Part shown: positions 38,110 through 48,143 of the stretch, in pieces
Position numbering within the stretch: the first letter of the stretch is position 1
How the letters are laid out: every line of letters starts with the position of its first letter
Assembly: GCA_002329365.1 (NCBI GenBank)
Contig: DCUB01000061.1
Span: 6,806 to 70,805, forward strand
DNA length: 64,000 nt
Source of the DNA: Ruminococcaceae bacterium UBA1425
Lineage (GTDB): Bacteria > Bacillota > Clostridia > Oscillospirales > Acutalibacteraceae
Direction: 5' to 3'
Notes under the pieces: generated by a model
Told to the model about the DNA's origin: nothing
The model's database searches: none
The model's input: the letters and a program-made list of their open reading frames with translations, nothing else
Translations under genes and position numbers: made by a program

Positions 38110-38129
38110 GGAACGGATGAATCCGTTCC
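38110..38129. repeat. GGAACGGAT palindromic repeat, copy 4
   Basis: Perfect arms GGAACGGAT / ATCCGTTCC around GA, between the terminator and yfbR. Confidence 0.75.
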
Positions 38130-38150
38130 GCATTTCGGTGTAAAGCTATT

Positions 38151-38738
38151 TTACTTGCTCCTCAGCTCGTCGAGCGTCAGTCTATAGCCGGGTATGAACT
38201 CATTGAGAAAGCACTCAGCCTCGGGCAAATCAAGCGCTTTGATAGCGCGCAGCGTAGTTTCGGCGGCCTTTTCAAACTCGCTGTTGCCCGCCTTGTTTTC
38301 CTCGATGCACTTTGTAAGGGCGCAAAGCTTGTCAGCCGCCTTTACGAACCGCCAAAGCTCGGCGTCGGCTTCTTCGGGGAAAAAGAACGGGCGGTAGTCG
38401 TCCTTAAGGTCGTCGGGGAGCATTTCGAGTATGGTCCGGCATGCGTTGCTCTCGACGGTTTTGTAAGCGTCGCGCACGCTTTCGCTGTAATATTTAACGG
38501 GCGTCGGCATGTCGCCCGTAAGTATTTCCGGCGCGTCGTGGAAAATGCCGAGCACGGCTGCGCGCTCGGCGTTCAGCTTACCGCCGAAGCGCCTGTTGTG
38601 CAGTAGCACAAGCGCGTGCGCGACAACCGCCACCTCAAGGCTGTGCTCGCTTAAGGTTTCCTCGCGCGTATTCCTCATAAGCGCCCAGCGGTTAATGAAT
38701 TTCATGCGCGAAATGAGCGCGTAAAAGTTTTTGTTCAT
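38151..38738 (-). CDS. yfbR: HD-domain 5'-deoxynucleotidase YfbR-like
   Basis: 195 aa. Close in pattern to E. coli YfbR: RMKFINRWALMRNTREETLSEHSLEVA, then the HD metal site FHDAPEILTGDMPTPVKYY, the KAADKLCAL helix and the ending FIPGYRLTLDEL. Removes phosphate from deoxynucleoside 5'-monophosphates. Start at the ATG at 38738, 7 bases after the GH13 stop; a TTG six codons earlier is an alternative. Last gene of the murC operon. Confidence 0.88.
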   Translation of the reverse strand: MNKNFYALISRMKFINRWALMRNTREETLSEHSLEVAVVAHALVLLHNRRFGGKLNAERAAVLGIFHDAPEILTGDMPTPVKYYSESVRDAYKTVESNACRTILEMLPDDLKDDYRPFFFPEEADAELWRFVKAADKLCALTKCIEENKAGNSEFEKAAETTLRAIKALDLPEAECFLNEFIPGYRLTLDELRSK

Positions 38739-38745
38739 CTTTTCG

Positions 38746-40431
38746 TCAGTCCTCAAAGAGGTAAACCCTCGTTTCGTACGGTCTTGTAAGGAACACGTTG
38801 CTGTCGGAGACGTTTTTGTAATTCTGAAGCACGAGCTTTCCCTTTTTGAGATTAAAGCCGTCCGGCGTTATGAAGCGGACCGGCTTTTCGGTAAAGGAGC
38901 AGATTACGAGCAGCCGCTTGCCGTTGTATTTTCTTTCGTACACATAAAGCTTTCTGCTCTCTTTATAATGCTCCTTGTAGTCGCCGTAAATCACAAGCTC
39001 GTTTTCCTTGCGGAATTTTAGCGCCTTGCGGTAAAAATTAAGGATTGAATCCGCGTCTTTTTCGGCCGCCTCGACGTTTATCTCGGTATAGTTCGGGTTT
39101 ACGTAAAACCACGGCTCGCCCGTGGAAAAGCCCGCGTTTTTGCCGCCGCTCCACTGCATGGGCGTCCTCGCGTTTTCCCTTGAGCATCTGTTTGTGATTC
39201 TTAAAATACGCTCGTCGGACAGATGGAGCTTTTTGAACAGACGGTAGTTGTTGAAGGTTATGACATCCTTGAATTTGTCAAGACTGTCAAGCTCGATATT
39301 CGTCATGCCAATTTCCTGCCCCTGATAGACAAACGGCGTGCCGCTCTGGCAGAGGTACATTGCCGCCAGCATCTTTCCGCTTTCGACCCTGTACTTTCTG
39401 CTGCCGTAGCGGTCGATAATCCTCGGATGGTCGTGGTTTTCAAGGTAAAGCGCGTTCCATGCCACGCCGAACATCTCGCGCTGCCAGCGTGAAAACGCTT
39501 TTTTCATCTTTTTGAGGCTGAACGGCAGCCTTATCCAGTCGGTGAGGATACAGTCGGCCGCCATGTGCTGGAAGTGAAACATAAGATCCAATACCTTTGA
39601 TTCGCCCTCGGCGATGAAGGATTTCGCAAGCTTCGGCGTCATTCCCGGAGCCTCGCCGACGGTGAAGCAGTCGTAACGGTCGAGTACGTCGCGTCTGAAC
39701 TCCGCTAAATAATCGTGAACCTTCGGCCCGTTTGTGTAATGCTCGATTCCCGTGCCTATGGGCAGGGGGAAGCCGTTCGGAAGTCCCTCTCGCTTTGATA
39801 TATATGTTATTACGTCCTCGCGGAAGCCGTCGACGCCGAGGTCGAGCCAGAAACGCATTATGCTTTTGACCTCCTCGCGCACCGCGGGATTGTCCATGTT
39901 GAGGTCTGCCTGCTTCTTCGCGAAAACGTGGAGGTAATACTCGTCAAGGTTTCCGTCATATTCCCATGCTCCGCCCTCAAAGACGGACTTCCAGTTGTTG
40001 GGCGGCTTTTTACCCCTGCCCTTCCGCCAGAAATAGTAGTTGTGGTAGGGGCTGTTTTTATCCTCCCTGCCTTTTTTGAACCACTCATGCTCGTCGGAGG
40101 TGTGGTTGATGACAAGGTCCATTATTATTTTCAGGTCTCTCTTGTGCGCTTCCTCTACGACCTTTTTGAAAAGCTCAAGCGTACCGTAATCGGACGAGAT
40201 ATTTTTATAGTCGGAGATGTCGTAGCCGTAATCGGCGTTCGGCGACGGGTAAAGAGGGGAGAACCATATGGCGTCCACGTTGAGGCTTTTTATATAGTCG
40301 AGCTTTGACAGCACGCCCTCAAGGTCGCCGATGCCGTCGCCGTTGCCGTCGCAGAAGCTGCGCGGCCAAATCTGATAGACGGACATTTCCTTGTACCATG
40401 TCTTTTTGATTTCAGGTGATTTCGTTTTCAA
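38746..40431 (-). CDS. GH13 alpha-glucosidase (oligo-1,6-glucosidase type)
   Basis: 561 aa starting at TTG (40431, GGAGG 7 bases upstream). GH13 conserved regions are visible: DLVINHTSDEHEW, GVDGFREDVITYISK with the nucleophile aspartate, FTVGEAPG with the acid/base glutamate, and LENHDHPRII. ADYGYDISDY and QIWPRSFCDGNGDGIGDL match oligo-1,6-glucosidase/trehalulose-type enzymes. Cytoplasmic (no signal peptide); cleaves short alpha-glucosides. 19 bases after the GH2 fusion gene. Confidence 0.92.
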   Translation of the reverse strand: MKTKSPEIKKTWYKEMSVYQIWPRSFCDGNGDGIGDLEGVLSKLDYIKSLNVDAIWFSPLYPSPNADYGYDISDYKNISSDYGTLELFKKVVEEAHKRDLKIIMDLVINHTSDEHEWFKKGREDKNSPYHNYYFWRKGRGKKPPNNWKSVFEGGAWEYDGNLDEYYLHVFAKKQADLNMDNPAVREEVKSIMRFWLDLGVDGFREDVITYISKREGLPNGFPLPIGTGIEHYTNGPKVHDYLAEFRRDVLDRYDCFTVGEAPGMTPKLAKSFIAEGESKVLDLMFHFQHMAADCILTDWIRLPFSLKKMKKAFSRWQREMFGVAWNALYLENHDHPRIIDRYGSRKYRVESGKMLAAMYLCQSGTPFVYQGQEIGMTNIELDSLDKFKDVITFNNYRLFKKLHLSDERILRITNRCSRENARTPMQWSGGKNAGFSTGEPWFYVNPNYTEINVEAAEKDADSILNFYRKALKFRKENELVIYGDYKEHYKESRKLYVYERKYNGKRLLVICSFTEKPVRFITPDGFNLKKGKLVLQNYKNVSDSNVFLTRPYETRVYLFED

Positions 40432-40450
40432 AATAATACCTCCGTTCCTT

Positions 40451-43400
40451 TTACTTTCCGAAGCCGACAATTCTGCCCTTCATCACGGGCTGGATTTTAT
40501 CGCGGATTTTCCAAAACAGCTTTTCACCCGCTTTCCTGCCCTTATCCGATTTGAACATGTCTTTTAAGACGCCCTTTATGTTATCGAAAATTTCTTCGAT
40601 TGACGGGTCTGTGTATGTTTCGACCTTTACCGAGTCTCCGTTGAAGCGGAAGGAAAGGACTCGCCTGCCGATTGACTCGAGCGGGCGCAGCCAGACCTCA
40701 AGCGTCGTGTCGTTAAGCCAGTAAGCCGCCGCATATGCCGTGTAGCGCGTTCCGGCAAGCGTTATTCTGCCCGCTCTGTACTTTCCGTCCATGCCGCAGC
40801 AGACGCAGCAGGTTTCGTCGCCCTCCGACCACTGGAAATAACAGAATTTATCGTGGAAGCTGAATTTAACCCTGTTGAAATTGCCCGCCCTGTCCTTTGT
40901 CATATAAGTGGCGACGACGGGCAGCACCGACGGCGAAAAACCGAAGATGTCGGCTATTACGGCGCGGTCGAAAAGAATCGTTTTTCCGTTTATGTCCTGC
41001 TCGACGGGGCTTCGAAAGCCCGACTGCGGCACCGTTTCCATAACAAAGGAGGAGAGCTTCTGCGCCAGCTCCTCGTCAGGCTTTGCTCTCGGGCTGCGTC
41101 TTGTAAACACGTCATCGCCGTCAAATACTTTAAGAGCTTCCCATACAGGTCCCTCGTTTGTATCTCCGCTGACGACAGTGATTACAAGGTTTTTGTCTTT
41201 GTAAACCTGACCTACCTGCCCGAAAACCCCGGCGGCATGGAAGTTGCCCGCCTTTCTTATCCAGAAGCAGTAGCCGTAGCCCGACTCGGTTTCCGTATCG
41301 GCGTTATTTTTTACCTGCAGGCTTGTCGCCTCGCGCACCCACCAAGCCGGAATGACCTGAACGCCCTCGAACATCCCGTCCTGCATGAATGTCAGCATGA
41401 ATTTCGAAAACGCCTCAAGCGTCAGAAACAGCCCCCAGCCGCCGGACTCGATGCCGTTGCGGTCTGTTTCCCAGTACGGTGTTTTTATGCCGAGCGGCTC
41501 CCACAGACGCGGCGTGAGAAACTCGCTGACGGATACTCCCGTTGTGCGCTTAATTATGGCGCATAGCATAAAAATGTTTTCGTTAATGTACTTGAATTCC
41601 TCGCCCGGCTCGGCATACCACTTCGCGCCTACATACTGGTCTATCCAGTCGCCCTTTGTCTTGTTCAGCATATAGCTCGGGAATTTGCCCGCCGTCATCG
41701 TAAGCAGATGGCGGACGGTAATCTTCTTAAACCTCTCCGCGTCCTTTTTAGGAACCTTTTCGGGGAACACCTCCGCCAGAGTCGTGTCGAGCGTGAACCA
41801 GCCCTCGTCTATAGCAAAGCCGACGGCGCAGGAGGTAACGCTTTTGCTTACGGAATACATGATGTGCGGCGTTTTCGCGTTAAAGGGATAGCGGTAGCAC
41901 TCGGCGGCAACCTTGCCGTCGCGGATTATCATAAAGGAGTGGTATCTGACGCCGGAGGAATTTAATACATCGGCGAATTTTTCGACAGCCTCGCTTTTTA
42001 TTCCTACCTCCTCGGGCGATACGGCGCGCGGCAGAAGCTTAGTGTCGTACACCGGCGTTTCGGCCTTTTTTACAGGGACCTTTATGTCGTCATTGTTTTT
42101 TTTTACCGGCGAGAACGCGAACGAGAAGCCAAGACCGTTTTCAGCCGATATCCTGTATTTATCAAGAGTGTCGGGACCGCAGCTTGCAGTACCCGTTCCT
42201 CTTACAAAGCCGTCTATTGAAACAAACGTTGTGTTTTCGTCGCGCAGGTCCTCCCGGTGCTTTGCCTTAATAAGCAGCTCCTGCGTATAGTTGTGGGCGG
42301 AGAAGCTGAACGTATCGTTAACTGCCGTGAACAAAATGCCGTCGCCGTCGCCGTCCGTAAGCTTCAGGTAGCGGACGCGCCCGCGGTTGCCGTTGTCCTG
42401 CGGCTTGATGTAAGGCTCGTGCAGCTCCGGGACTGTTGTTCTGTATATGCCGACCGCGGACTGCGCCGTATAGTCGGGCAGATTCTCGCGGCTTCCCAAG
42501 CCGTAATACTCGACGTTTTCAAGTGTGCGGTCAAGCTCGACAGTAACGCCGAAGCGCGGAATGTCGCTCGCTGCCTCAAGCTCTCCGCGCGGGGAAATTG
42601 AAGCGTCCGTCCTTACGGTGCCGTTGCCGAAAACGGTGTATGTAACGCTGTAATCGAACAGCGTCTTTCGTCTGTAATCAAGGGTAAACCCGGTGCAAAT
42701 CCTTGCCGTAAGACCGTCGTGCTCAAGATTTAAAGATACAAGCTCAGTTCTGAACGAGCCGAGACCGCTCGACTTCCACAGCTCGTATTTACGGACGTCG
42801 TTGTCGAGCATCGCGCGGAACAGGTTCGGCATAAAGCCCTTGTGCGACGCGGGCGAGATGTTTAACAGCTCCTTGCCGCCACAGGCGTAGGATACAATCA
42901 TTCCGCTCTTTTTGTCGAACACTACGGCTCCGCCGTCAAACACGACTGTTATTTGTTCGTCCGTTTCGTTTACGTCAAGCTTTCTGTTTTGAAGCGGGCT
43001 GAATTCCGGCAAGCCCTCTTTCAGAGTTATCTGCTCCCTCGCGATTTCGTGTTCGCCGTCGTAATAAATAAAATTTACGTGGTATTCGCCGTCTTTCAGC
43101 TCGGGTATTTCAAGCTTCGCGTCAACGCTCGCCGTCGGGGCTATTACGGGGCTTAATTCGCCCTGTGCAGCCGGCGTTCCGTTATGTAAAAGCTCCCAGC
43201 GGATTTTTATGTAGCCGCTGTCGCGAAAGCGGTTTGTGTTCAAAAATCTGAAGGTGCCGCCGCCTGTATGGGAAGCCCTGAGCGGGCGGTAAACCGCCTT
43301 CATCCCGTACGCGCCGGTGTGCGGCGTTCTGTCGGGGTATACAAGCCCATCGACGCAGAAGTTGCCGTCGTGCTTTTCCTCGCCGTGGTCGCCGCCGTAT

Positions 43401-45094
43401 GTATATGCAAGCTTACCTTTTTCGTGGTAAACCGCGTGGTCGGCCCACTCCCATATGCAGCCGCCCATGAAGATATCGTCGGAATAAAGTATTTCCCAGT
43501 AATCCTCGAGCGCGCCGGGGCCTACGCCCATCGCGTGGCAGTATTCGCAAAGGAAGAACGGCTTCTTTTTATAGTGCGCACCCCTGCTCCTTTCTTTAAC
43601 CCTTATAAGATTGTCGGGGTGGGTGTACATCTCGGAAATGACCGAATAGCCGTGGCGCGGCGTTCCTATCGCGCCCTCGTAATGTACGGGTATCTCCGGG
43701 CAGACATCCTGAAGGAATTTGAAGCATTTGTCGTGGCACTTCCAGCCGCCTGCCTCGTTGCCGAGCGACCACATTATAATGCACGGGTGGCTCCTGTCGC
43801 GGTAGAACATTCTGCCTACCCTGTCAAGGTATCTCGGCGCCCATTTGAGGTCGTTGCTGATGAGGTTTATATTGTTGTAGGGCTTGCAGCCGCAGCCGTG
43901 CGTTTCAATGTCAGCCTCGTCGACGACGTAAAGCCCGTAGATGTCGCAAAGCGTCAGAAAACGCGGGTCGGGCGGATAGTGCGAAGTGCGCACCGCGTTG
44001 ACGTTTAATGACTTCATTAAAAGAACGTCCTTTTTTAAGTCGTCAATCGTCATTACATAGCCCGTTTTCGGGTGAGTATCGTGGTGGTTTACGCCCTTGA
44101 CTTTAATCTTCCGGCCGTTGAAGGTGTAAACGCAGCCGTCTATTTTTATCGTTCTGAAGCCCGTATAATTGCGAAGTGTCAGAATCCCGGCACCGTTACG
44201 GTAAAGCGTTATGTACAGTTCGTAAAGCTCGGGCAGCTCGGCATTCCATTCCGAGACTTCAAGGTCAGAAAGCTCGATATTAAGCTTTTCGGCAGCAGCC
44301 GCGGAGACGTTTGCTATCTCTTTTCCGTCCTTAACGAGCGATATACCTACGGTACAGCCCTCCAAAGTGCCGTTTACAAACACATCGCAGGAAAGGTTAT
44401 ATCCGTTTTCGGTTTTAACAGTTCTGACGGCGTAATCGTAAATGTATGTCGACGGCATTTCATAGAGCAGCACGTCCATGAAAATGCCGTTTTCGCGGAA
44501 CATGTCCTGACACTCAAGAAACGTTCCCGTCGACCACTTGTGGACGACAGCCAATAGCTCGTTTTCGCCTTTTTTTACAAAGCCGTTAAGAAGAAATTCG
44601 GCAGTGTTGTGCGCGCCCTCGCTGTAGCCTGCGAATTTCCCGTTTATGTACAGGTCAAGACACGGTATGACGCCGAGGAAGGAAATTATAAATTCTTTGT
44701 CAACGTCTTCAATGTCAAAGAAGGTTCTGTAAACGGCTACGGACATCTTTTCGGGCAGCTCAGGTACAGGTGTTTCGAACGGGTAGGGGCAGTTTAAGTA
44801 AACAGGCGGTTCATAGCCCGTCCGCTGCCACGTCGAGGGCACGGCTATTTTGTCAAACTCTGTTTTGTCCGTATTGAGCGTTGACGGCATGTCCGAAATA
44901 TCGGCGTAATACTTAAAGTCCCACTCGCCCGAAAGCACGCGGACAATATCGGACGACACGCGCTCCCTTTCAAACGGCGTGGCGGACAGCGTCTCCTTTT
45001 TTGAATAGGGAATAAAATATGCTCTGCCCGGCAACTTGTTTTTTTCGAATACCCTGAAGTTTCTGTAATTTGTATGATTAAGCTTGCAGACCAT
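40451..45094 (-). CDS. GH2 beta-galactosidase fused to a serine beta-lactamase-like hydrolase
   Basis: 1547 aa. Residues 1 to about 1000 are a complete LacZ-type GH2 enzyme: jelly-roll (SGEWDFKYYADI, PSTWQRTGYEPPVYLN), catalytic barrel with acid/base Glu447 in MWSLGNEAGG and nucleophile Glu517 in FFLCEYCHAMG, and the C-terminal small-chain domain. Residues about 1025-1400 are a class C beta-lactamase/esterase domain with the S-x-x-K motif S1081-K1084 (YSVSKSVTS) and Y-x-N at Y1169-N1171; the last 150 residues form a lipocalin-like tail. No signal peptide, so cytoplasmic. The ATG follows the murC stop by one base. Substrate of the second domain unknown; an O-acyl group on a sugar is one possibility. 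Confidence 0.9.
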   Translation of the reverse strand: MVCKLNHTNYRNFRVFEKNKLPGRAYFIPYSKKETLSATPFERERVSSDIVRVLSGEWDFKYYADISDMPSTLNTDKTEFDKIAVPSTWQRTGYEPPVYLNCPYPFETPVPELPEKMSVAVYRTFFDIEDVDKEFIISFLGVIPCLDLYINGKFAGYSEGAHNTAEFLLNGFVKKGENELLAVVHKWSTGTFLECQDMFRENGIFMDVLLYEMPSTYIYDYAVRTVKTENGYNLSCDVFVNGTLEGCTVGISLVKDGKEIANVSAAAAEKLNIELSDLEVSEWNAELPELYELYITLYRNGAGILTLRNYTGFRTIKIDGCVYTFNGRKIKVKGVNHHDTHPKTGYVMTIDDLKKDVLLMKSLNVNAVRTSHYPPDPRFLTLCDIYGLYVVDEADIETHGCGCKPYNNINLISNDLKWAPRYLDRVGRMFYRDRSHPCIIMWSLGNEAGGWKCHDKCFKFLQDVCPEIPVHYEGAIGTPRHGYSVISEMYTHPDNLIRVKERSRGAHYKKKPFFLCEYCHAMGVGPGALEDYWEILYSDDIFMGGCIWEWADHAVYHEKGKLAYTYGGDHGEEKHDGNFCVDGLVYPDRTPHTGAYGMKAVYRPLRASHTGGGTFRFLNTNRFRDSGYIKIRWELLHNGTPAAQGELSPVIAPTASVDAKLEIPELKDGEYHVNFIYYDGEHEIAREQITLKEGLPEFSPLQNRKLDVNETDEQITVVFDGGAVVFDKKSGMIVSYACGGKELLNISPASHKGFMPNLFRAMLDNDVRKYELWKSSGLGSFRTELVSLNLEHDGLTARICTGFTLDYRRKTLFDYSVTYTVFGNGTVRTDASISPRGELEAASDIPRFGVTVELDRTLENVEYYGLGSRENLPDYTAQSAVGIYRTTVPELHEPYIKPQDNGNRGRVRYLKLTDGDGDGILFTAVNDTFSFSAHNYTQELLIKAKHREDLRDENTTFVSIDGFVRGTGTASCGPDTLDKYRISAENGLGFSFAFSPVKKNNDDIKVPVKKAETPVYDTKLLPRAVSPEEVGIKSEAVEKFADVLNSSGVRYHSFMIIRDGKVAAECYRYPFNAKTPHIMYSVSKSVTSCAVGFAIDEGWFTLDTTLAEVFPEKVPKKDAERFKKITVRHLLTMTAGKFPSYMLNKTKGDWIDQYVGAKWYAEPGEEFKYINENIFMLCAIIKRTTGVSVSEFLTPRLWEPLGIKTPYWETDRNGIESGGWGLFLTLEAFSKFMLTFMQDGMFEGVQVIPAWWVREATSLQVKNNADTETESGYGYCFWIRKAGNFHAAGVFGQVGQVYKDKNLVITVVSGDTNEGPVWEALKVFDGDDVFTRRSPRAKPDEELAQKLSSFVMETVPQSGFRSPVEQDINGKTILFDRAVIADIFGFSPSVLPVVATYMTKDRAGNFNRVKFSFHDKFCYFQWSEGDETCCVCCGMDGKYRAGRITLAGTRYTAYAAAYWLNDTTLEVWLRPLESIGRRVLSFRFNGDSVKVETYTDPSIEEIFDNIKGVLKDMFKSDKGRKAGEKLFWKIRDKIQPVMKGRIVGFGK

Positions 45095-45095
45095 A

Positions 45096-46478
45096 TTATA
45101 CCTCCGCGTTATCGTATTTTTTCAGCATTAATTTTGCCGCTTTATATATATCGCCGCATCCGAGGGTTATTACAAGGTCGCCCTCTTTTGCGTTGTCGAC
45201 TATATACTGCGCCACCTCGTCGAAGGTGTCGAACCAGACGCTGCCTTCAATCATGCCGGCGAGCTGCGATGTGTGAACGCCGTAGGTGTTTACCTCGCGC
45301 GAGCCCATTATCTCGGTCATAACAACCCTGTCGGCAATATTCAGCGCCTTTGCGAAATCTTTTATCAGCATTGACGTGCGCGAGAACGTAAACGGCTGAA
45401 AAACGGCCCAGACGCGCTTATAATCCATTTCCTTTGCCGCCGTCAGCGTGACCTCTATCTCCTTCGGATGATGCGCGTAGTCGTCGGCAATCGTTATGCC
45501 GTTTCGCTTTCCGAGTATCTCAAAGCGCCTGCCCGCGCCTTTAAAGTCGCTGACAGCATCGGAAATAACGGAAAACGGCACTCCGTTCAGATGCGCCGCC
45601 GCCGTTGCCGCAAGGGCGTTTAACACGTTGTGCCTGCCGGGTATGCTAAGCTCAAGGCGCCCTAAAAACTCATCCTTAATATATACGTCAAAGCTTGGCA
45701 CGGCATGCTTTATGTCGATGTTCCGCGCGTTGTAGTCGCAGTTAGAAGTCAGCCCGAAGCTTACCATATCCTTGCCCTGTATTCCCCCGACAGCCCTTAG
45801 CGTGCGCTCGTCGCCGCCGTTGTAGATTACCCTGTCAGTCGCCAGAAGCGCGAACTTTCGAAACGAAGCTATAAGGTTCTCAACCGTTTTGAAGTAGTCG
45901 AGGTGGTCTTCGTCGATGTTCAGTATAACGGCGGTACCGGGGCTCAGGTCAAGAAAGGTGTCGACAAACTCGCAGGCCTCGCAAATCATCATGTCGGAAT
46001 GACCTACCCTGCCGTTTGCGCCGATTAAGGGCAGCTTGCCGCCTATGACGCATGTCGGGTCCGCGCCTGCCGTTATCATTATCTGCGACAGCATGGACGT
46101 TACAGTTGTTTTGCCGTGCGTGCCGCAAACGCCGACGCAGTTTTTATACATTCTTGTAATAGCCCCGAAGAGCTTTGAGCGTTCAAAGGTAGGAATCCCC
46201 GAATTTTTGGCGGCGACAAGCTCGGGATTGTCGGACAGAAGCGCCGCCGTATAGACAATCATTTCGGCGCCCTTTATATTCCCGGCGCGCTGTCCCATAT
46301 ATACGGGTATGCCGAGAGAGCGTATCCTGTTTAAGGTGTCGCCGTCGTTGTTGTCGGAGCCGGAAAGAATATAGCCCTCCTTATGGAGAATCTCGGCGAG
46401 CGGACACATTCCGCTGCCGCCGATTCCTATGAAATGAACACGCCGAACCGTTTTTAGCAGTTCATCTATATCGTACAA
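45096..46478 (-). CDS. murC: UDP-N-acetylmuramate--L-alanine ligase
   Basis: 460 aa. Starts at TTG (46478) with GGAGG 8 bases upstream. N-terminal UDP-binding HFIGIGGSGMCPLA, ATP loop VCGTHGKTTVTSM, and DDYAHHPKEI near the C-terminal domain. Adds L-alanine to UDP-MurNAc, the first stem peptide residue. First gene of an unusual operon with glycosidases and a nucleotidase. Two TATAAT-like boxes lie upstream around 46520-46540 but without good -35 boxes. Confidence 0.95.
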   Translation of the reverse strand: MYDIDELLKTVRRVHFIGIGGSGMCPLAEILHKEGYILSGSDNNDGDTLNRIRSLGIPVYMGQRAGNIKGAEMIVYTAALLSDNPELVAAKNSGIPTFERSKLFGAITRMYKNCVGVCGTHGKTTVTSMLSQIMITAGADPTCVIGGKLPLIGANGRVGHSDMMICEACEFVDTFLDLSPGTAVILNIDEDHLDYFKTVENLIASFRKFALLATDRVIYNGGDERTLRAVGGIQGKDMVSFGLTSNCDYNARNIDIKHAVPSFDVYIKDEFLGRLELSIPGRHNVLNALAATAAAHLNGVPFSVISDAVSDFKGAGRRFEILGKRNGITIADDYAHHPKEIEVTLTAAKEMDYKRVWAVFQPFTFSRTSMLIKDFAKALNIADRVVMTEIMGSREVNTYGVHTSQLAGMIEGSVWFDTFDEVAQYIVDNAKEGDLVITLGCGDIYKAAKLMLKKYDNAEV

Positions 46479-46591
46479 ATTATCACCCTCCGAGTTCGCA
46501 AAAAACATGTATCCGAATTATACTGTCTATTATATTCTATTTGCGTTTGAAAATAAACACCATTTTAAAAAAAATATAAAACTTTTGGCTC

Positions 46592-46619
46592 ACTGCGTTT
46601 CGGCACATTTCATATAATG
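46592..46619 (+). promoter_or_regulatory. candidate sigma-K-type sporulation promoter of dpaAB
   Basis: AC (46592-46593), 17 bp, CATATAATG (46611-46619), close to the mother-cell consensus AC-N16/17-CATAnnnTA. dpaAB is a sigma-K gene in Bacillus. A similar arrangement stands before the cupin gene at 55111. Confidence 0.5.
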
Positions 46620-46699
46620 GTATTGCAATACGACTTTTCGGCCGCCGCTTATATGTTGTATCGGATAATCAGCGGCAATCTCGGGGGCGGTGACATAGC

Positions 46700-47569
46700 A
46701 TGAATACTGTTAAGAGCTTTGCCGTAATCGGAGGCGACGCAAGGCAGATATACATGAAGCAGAACCTTGAGGAACACGGTTACCGTGCCACGCTTTTCTG
46801 CTTTGAAAAGCATAGCGGTTATACGGACGGTGACGTGCCGGCGCAGGCCGCTTTGAGCGGCGCGGACGCGGTGGTTCTCCCCATACCCGTCAGCCGCGAC
46901 GGCGAAACCCTGAACGCGCCCTTTTCGGCGCGCGAGGTTCGCCTTTCGGAGGTATTCGACATGCTCGCGCCGGAGCATACGGTGTTTGCCGGCATGCTTG
47001 ACATGAAAAGGCGTTCGGAGCTTTTCCGCAAGGGCATCCGCGTTTACGACTACGCCGACAGGGACGAGTTCGCCGTTAAAAACGCCATACCGACGGCGGA
47101 GGGCGTAGTAAAGACAGTTGTTGAAAAGCTGCCGATAACCGTCAGGGGCGCCCGTATTGCAGTAACGGGCTACGGCAGAACGGCTGTAGCCATAGCAAGG
47201 GCGCTGCTCGCGCTCGGCGCGGATGTTACCGTCGCGGCGCGCAGGTGCAGCAGCCTCGCCGCCGCCGACAACGACGGCTGCAAAGCCATTTACATACGCG
47301 AGCTGCACAAATTCGCGGGAGGCTTCGATATGCTCGTAAACACCGTACCCGCCCGAATCATCGACGAGCCGATTCTCAAGAACATGAGGCGCGACTGTGT
47401 CGTCGTCGATATTGCGTCGGCTCCCTACGGAGTTGATTTTGAAGCGGCAAAGGCGCTGGGGCTTGACGCGTTCATCGCCGGTTCTCTGCCGGGTACAATA
47501 GCGCCGAAAACCGCGGGAATAATAATCGGAGAAACAATTCTGAACATAATAAGGGAGGGAAGCGAATGA
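46700..47569 (+). CDS. dpaA: dipicolinate synthase subunit A
   Basis: 289 aa. FAVIGGDARQIYM at the N-terminus and a second Rossmann domain with VTGYGRTAVAIARALLALGADV, as in SpoVFA. With DpaB it makes dipicolinic acid from the lysine-pathway intermediate (dihydrodipicolinate-level) in the mother cell; the acid is stored in the spore core. ATGA overlap with dpaB. Presence shows a sporulating organism. Confidence 0.94.
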   Translation: MNTVKSFAVIGGDARQIYMKQNLEEHGYRATLFCFEKHSGYTDGDVPAQAALSGADAVVLPIPVSRDGETLNAPFSAREVRLSEVFDMLAPEHTVFAGMLDMKRRSELFRKGIRVYDYADRDEFAVKNAIPTAEGVVKTVVEKLPITVRGARIAVTGYGRTAVAIARALLALGADVTVAARRCSSLAAADNDGCKAIYIRELHKFAGGFDMLVNTVPARIIDEPILKNMRRDCVVVDIASAPYGVDFEAAKALGLDAFIAGSLPGTIAPKTAGIIIGETILNIIREGSE

Positions 47570-48138
47570 ATGACGTAACTGCGGGCTTTGCGGTCTGCGG
47601 TTCATTCTGCACGTTTTCCAAAGTGATAGCCGAGATGGCAAATCTCCGCGACAGCGGATACAAAATCGTTCCGATAATGTCCGAAACGGCATACTCGACA
47701 GACACGCGCTTTGGAAAGGCTGAGGAAATCAACCGGGAGATAAAAAACATATGCGGCCGTGATATTATACATACCATAACGCAGGCGGAGCCGATAGGCC
47801 CCGGAAAACTGCTTGATATACTTATCATCGCTCCGTGTACGGGAAACACCATAGGCAAGCTTGCGGGCGGCATAACCGATACTGCGGTTACAATGGCGGC
47901 AAAGGCTCACCTCAGAAACGGCCGCCCGCTGCTGATAGGCGTTTCAACAAACGACGCCCTCGGCGCGTCAGCTACTAATATCGGCAGGCTGATGAACTGC
48001 AAAAATGTGTTTTTTATTCCCATGCGACAGGATGACAGCATTAAAAAACCCTGCTCGGTGGTGGCTGATTTTTCACGGACACGCGAGGCGCTCGAGGCGG
48101 CGCTCGAGAGCAGGCAGCTACAGCCGGTGCTCGTCTAA
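47566..48138 (+). CDS. dpaB: dipicolinate synthase subunit B (flavoprotein)
   Basis: 190 aa. Flavoprotein family (GFAVCGSFCTFSKVI, APCTGNTIGKLAGGITDT, STNDALGASATNIG). Partner of DpaA. Its start codon overlaps the dpaA stop. Followed by a strong terminator. Confidence 0.94.
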   Translation: MNDVTAGFAVCGSFCTFSKVIAEMANLRDSGYKIVPIMSETAYSTDTRFGKAEEINREIKNICGRDIIHTITQAEPIGPGKLLDILIIAPCTGNTIGKLAGGITDTAVTMAAKAHLRNGRPLLIGVSTNDALGASATNIGRLMNCKNVFFIPMRQDDSIKKPCSVVADFSRTREALEAALESRQLQPVLV

Positions 48139-48143
48139 AAACG

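Noticed and set aside
43268..44008. 246-codon plus-strand open frame
   Set aside because: Opposite the GH2 barrel; no ribosome site and no family pattern.
46649..47692. 347-codon minus-strand open frame
   Set aside because: Antisense to dpaA; its amino acid order has no family pattern and dpaA is clear.
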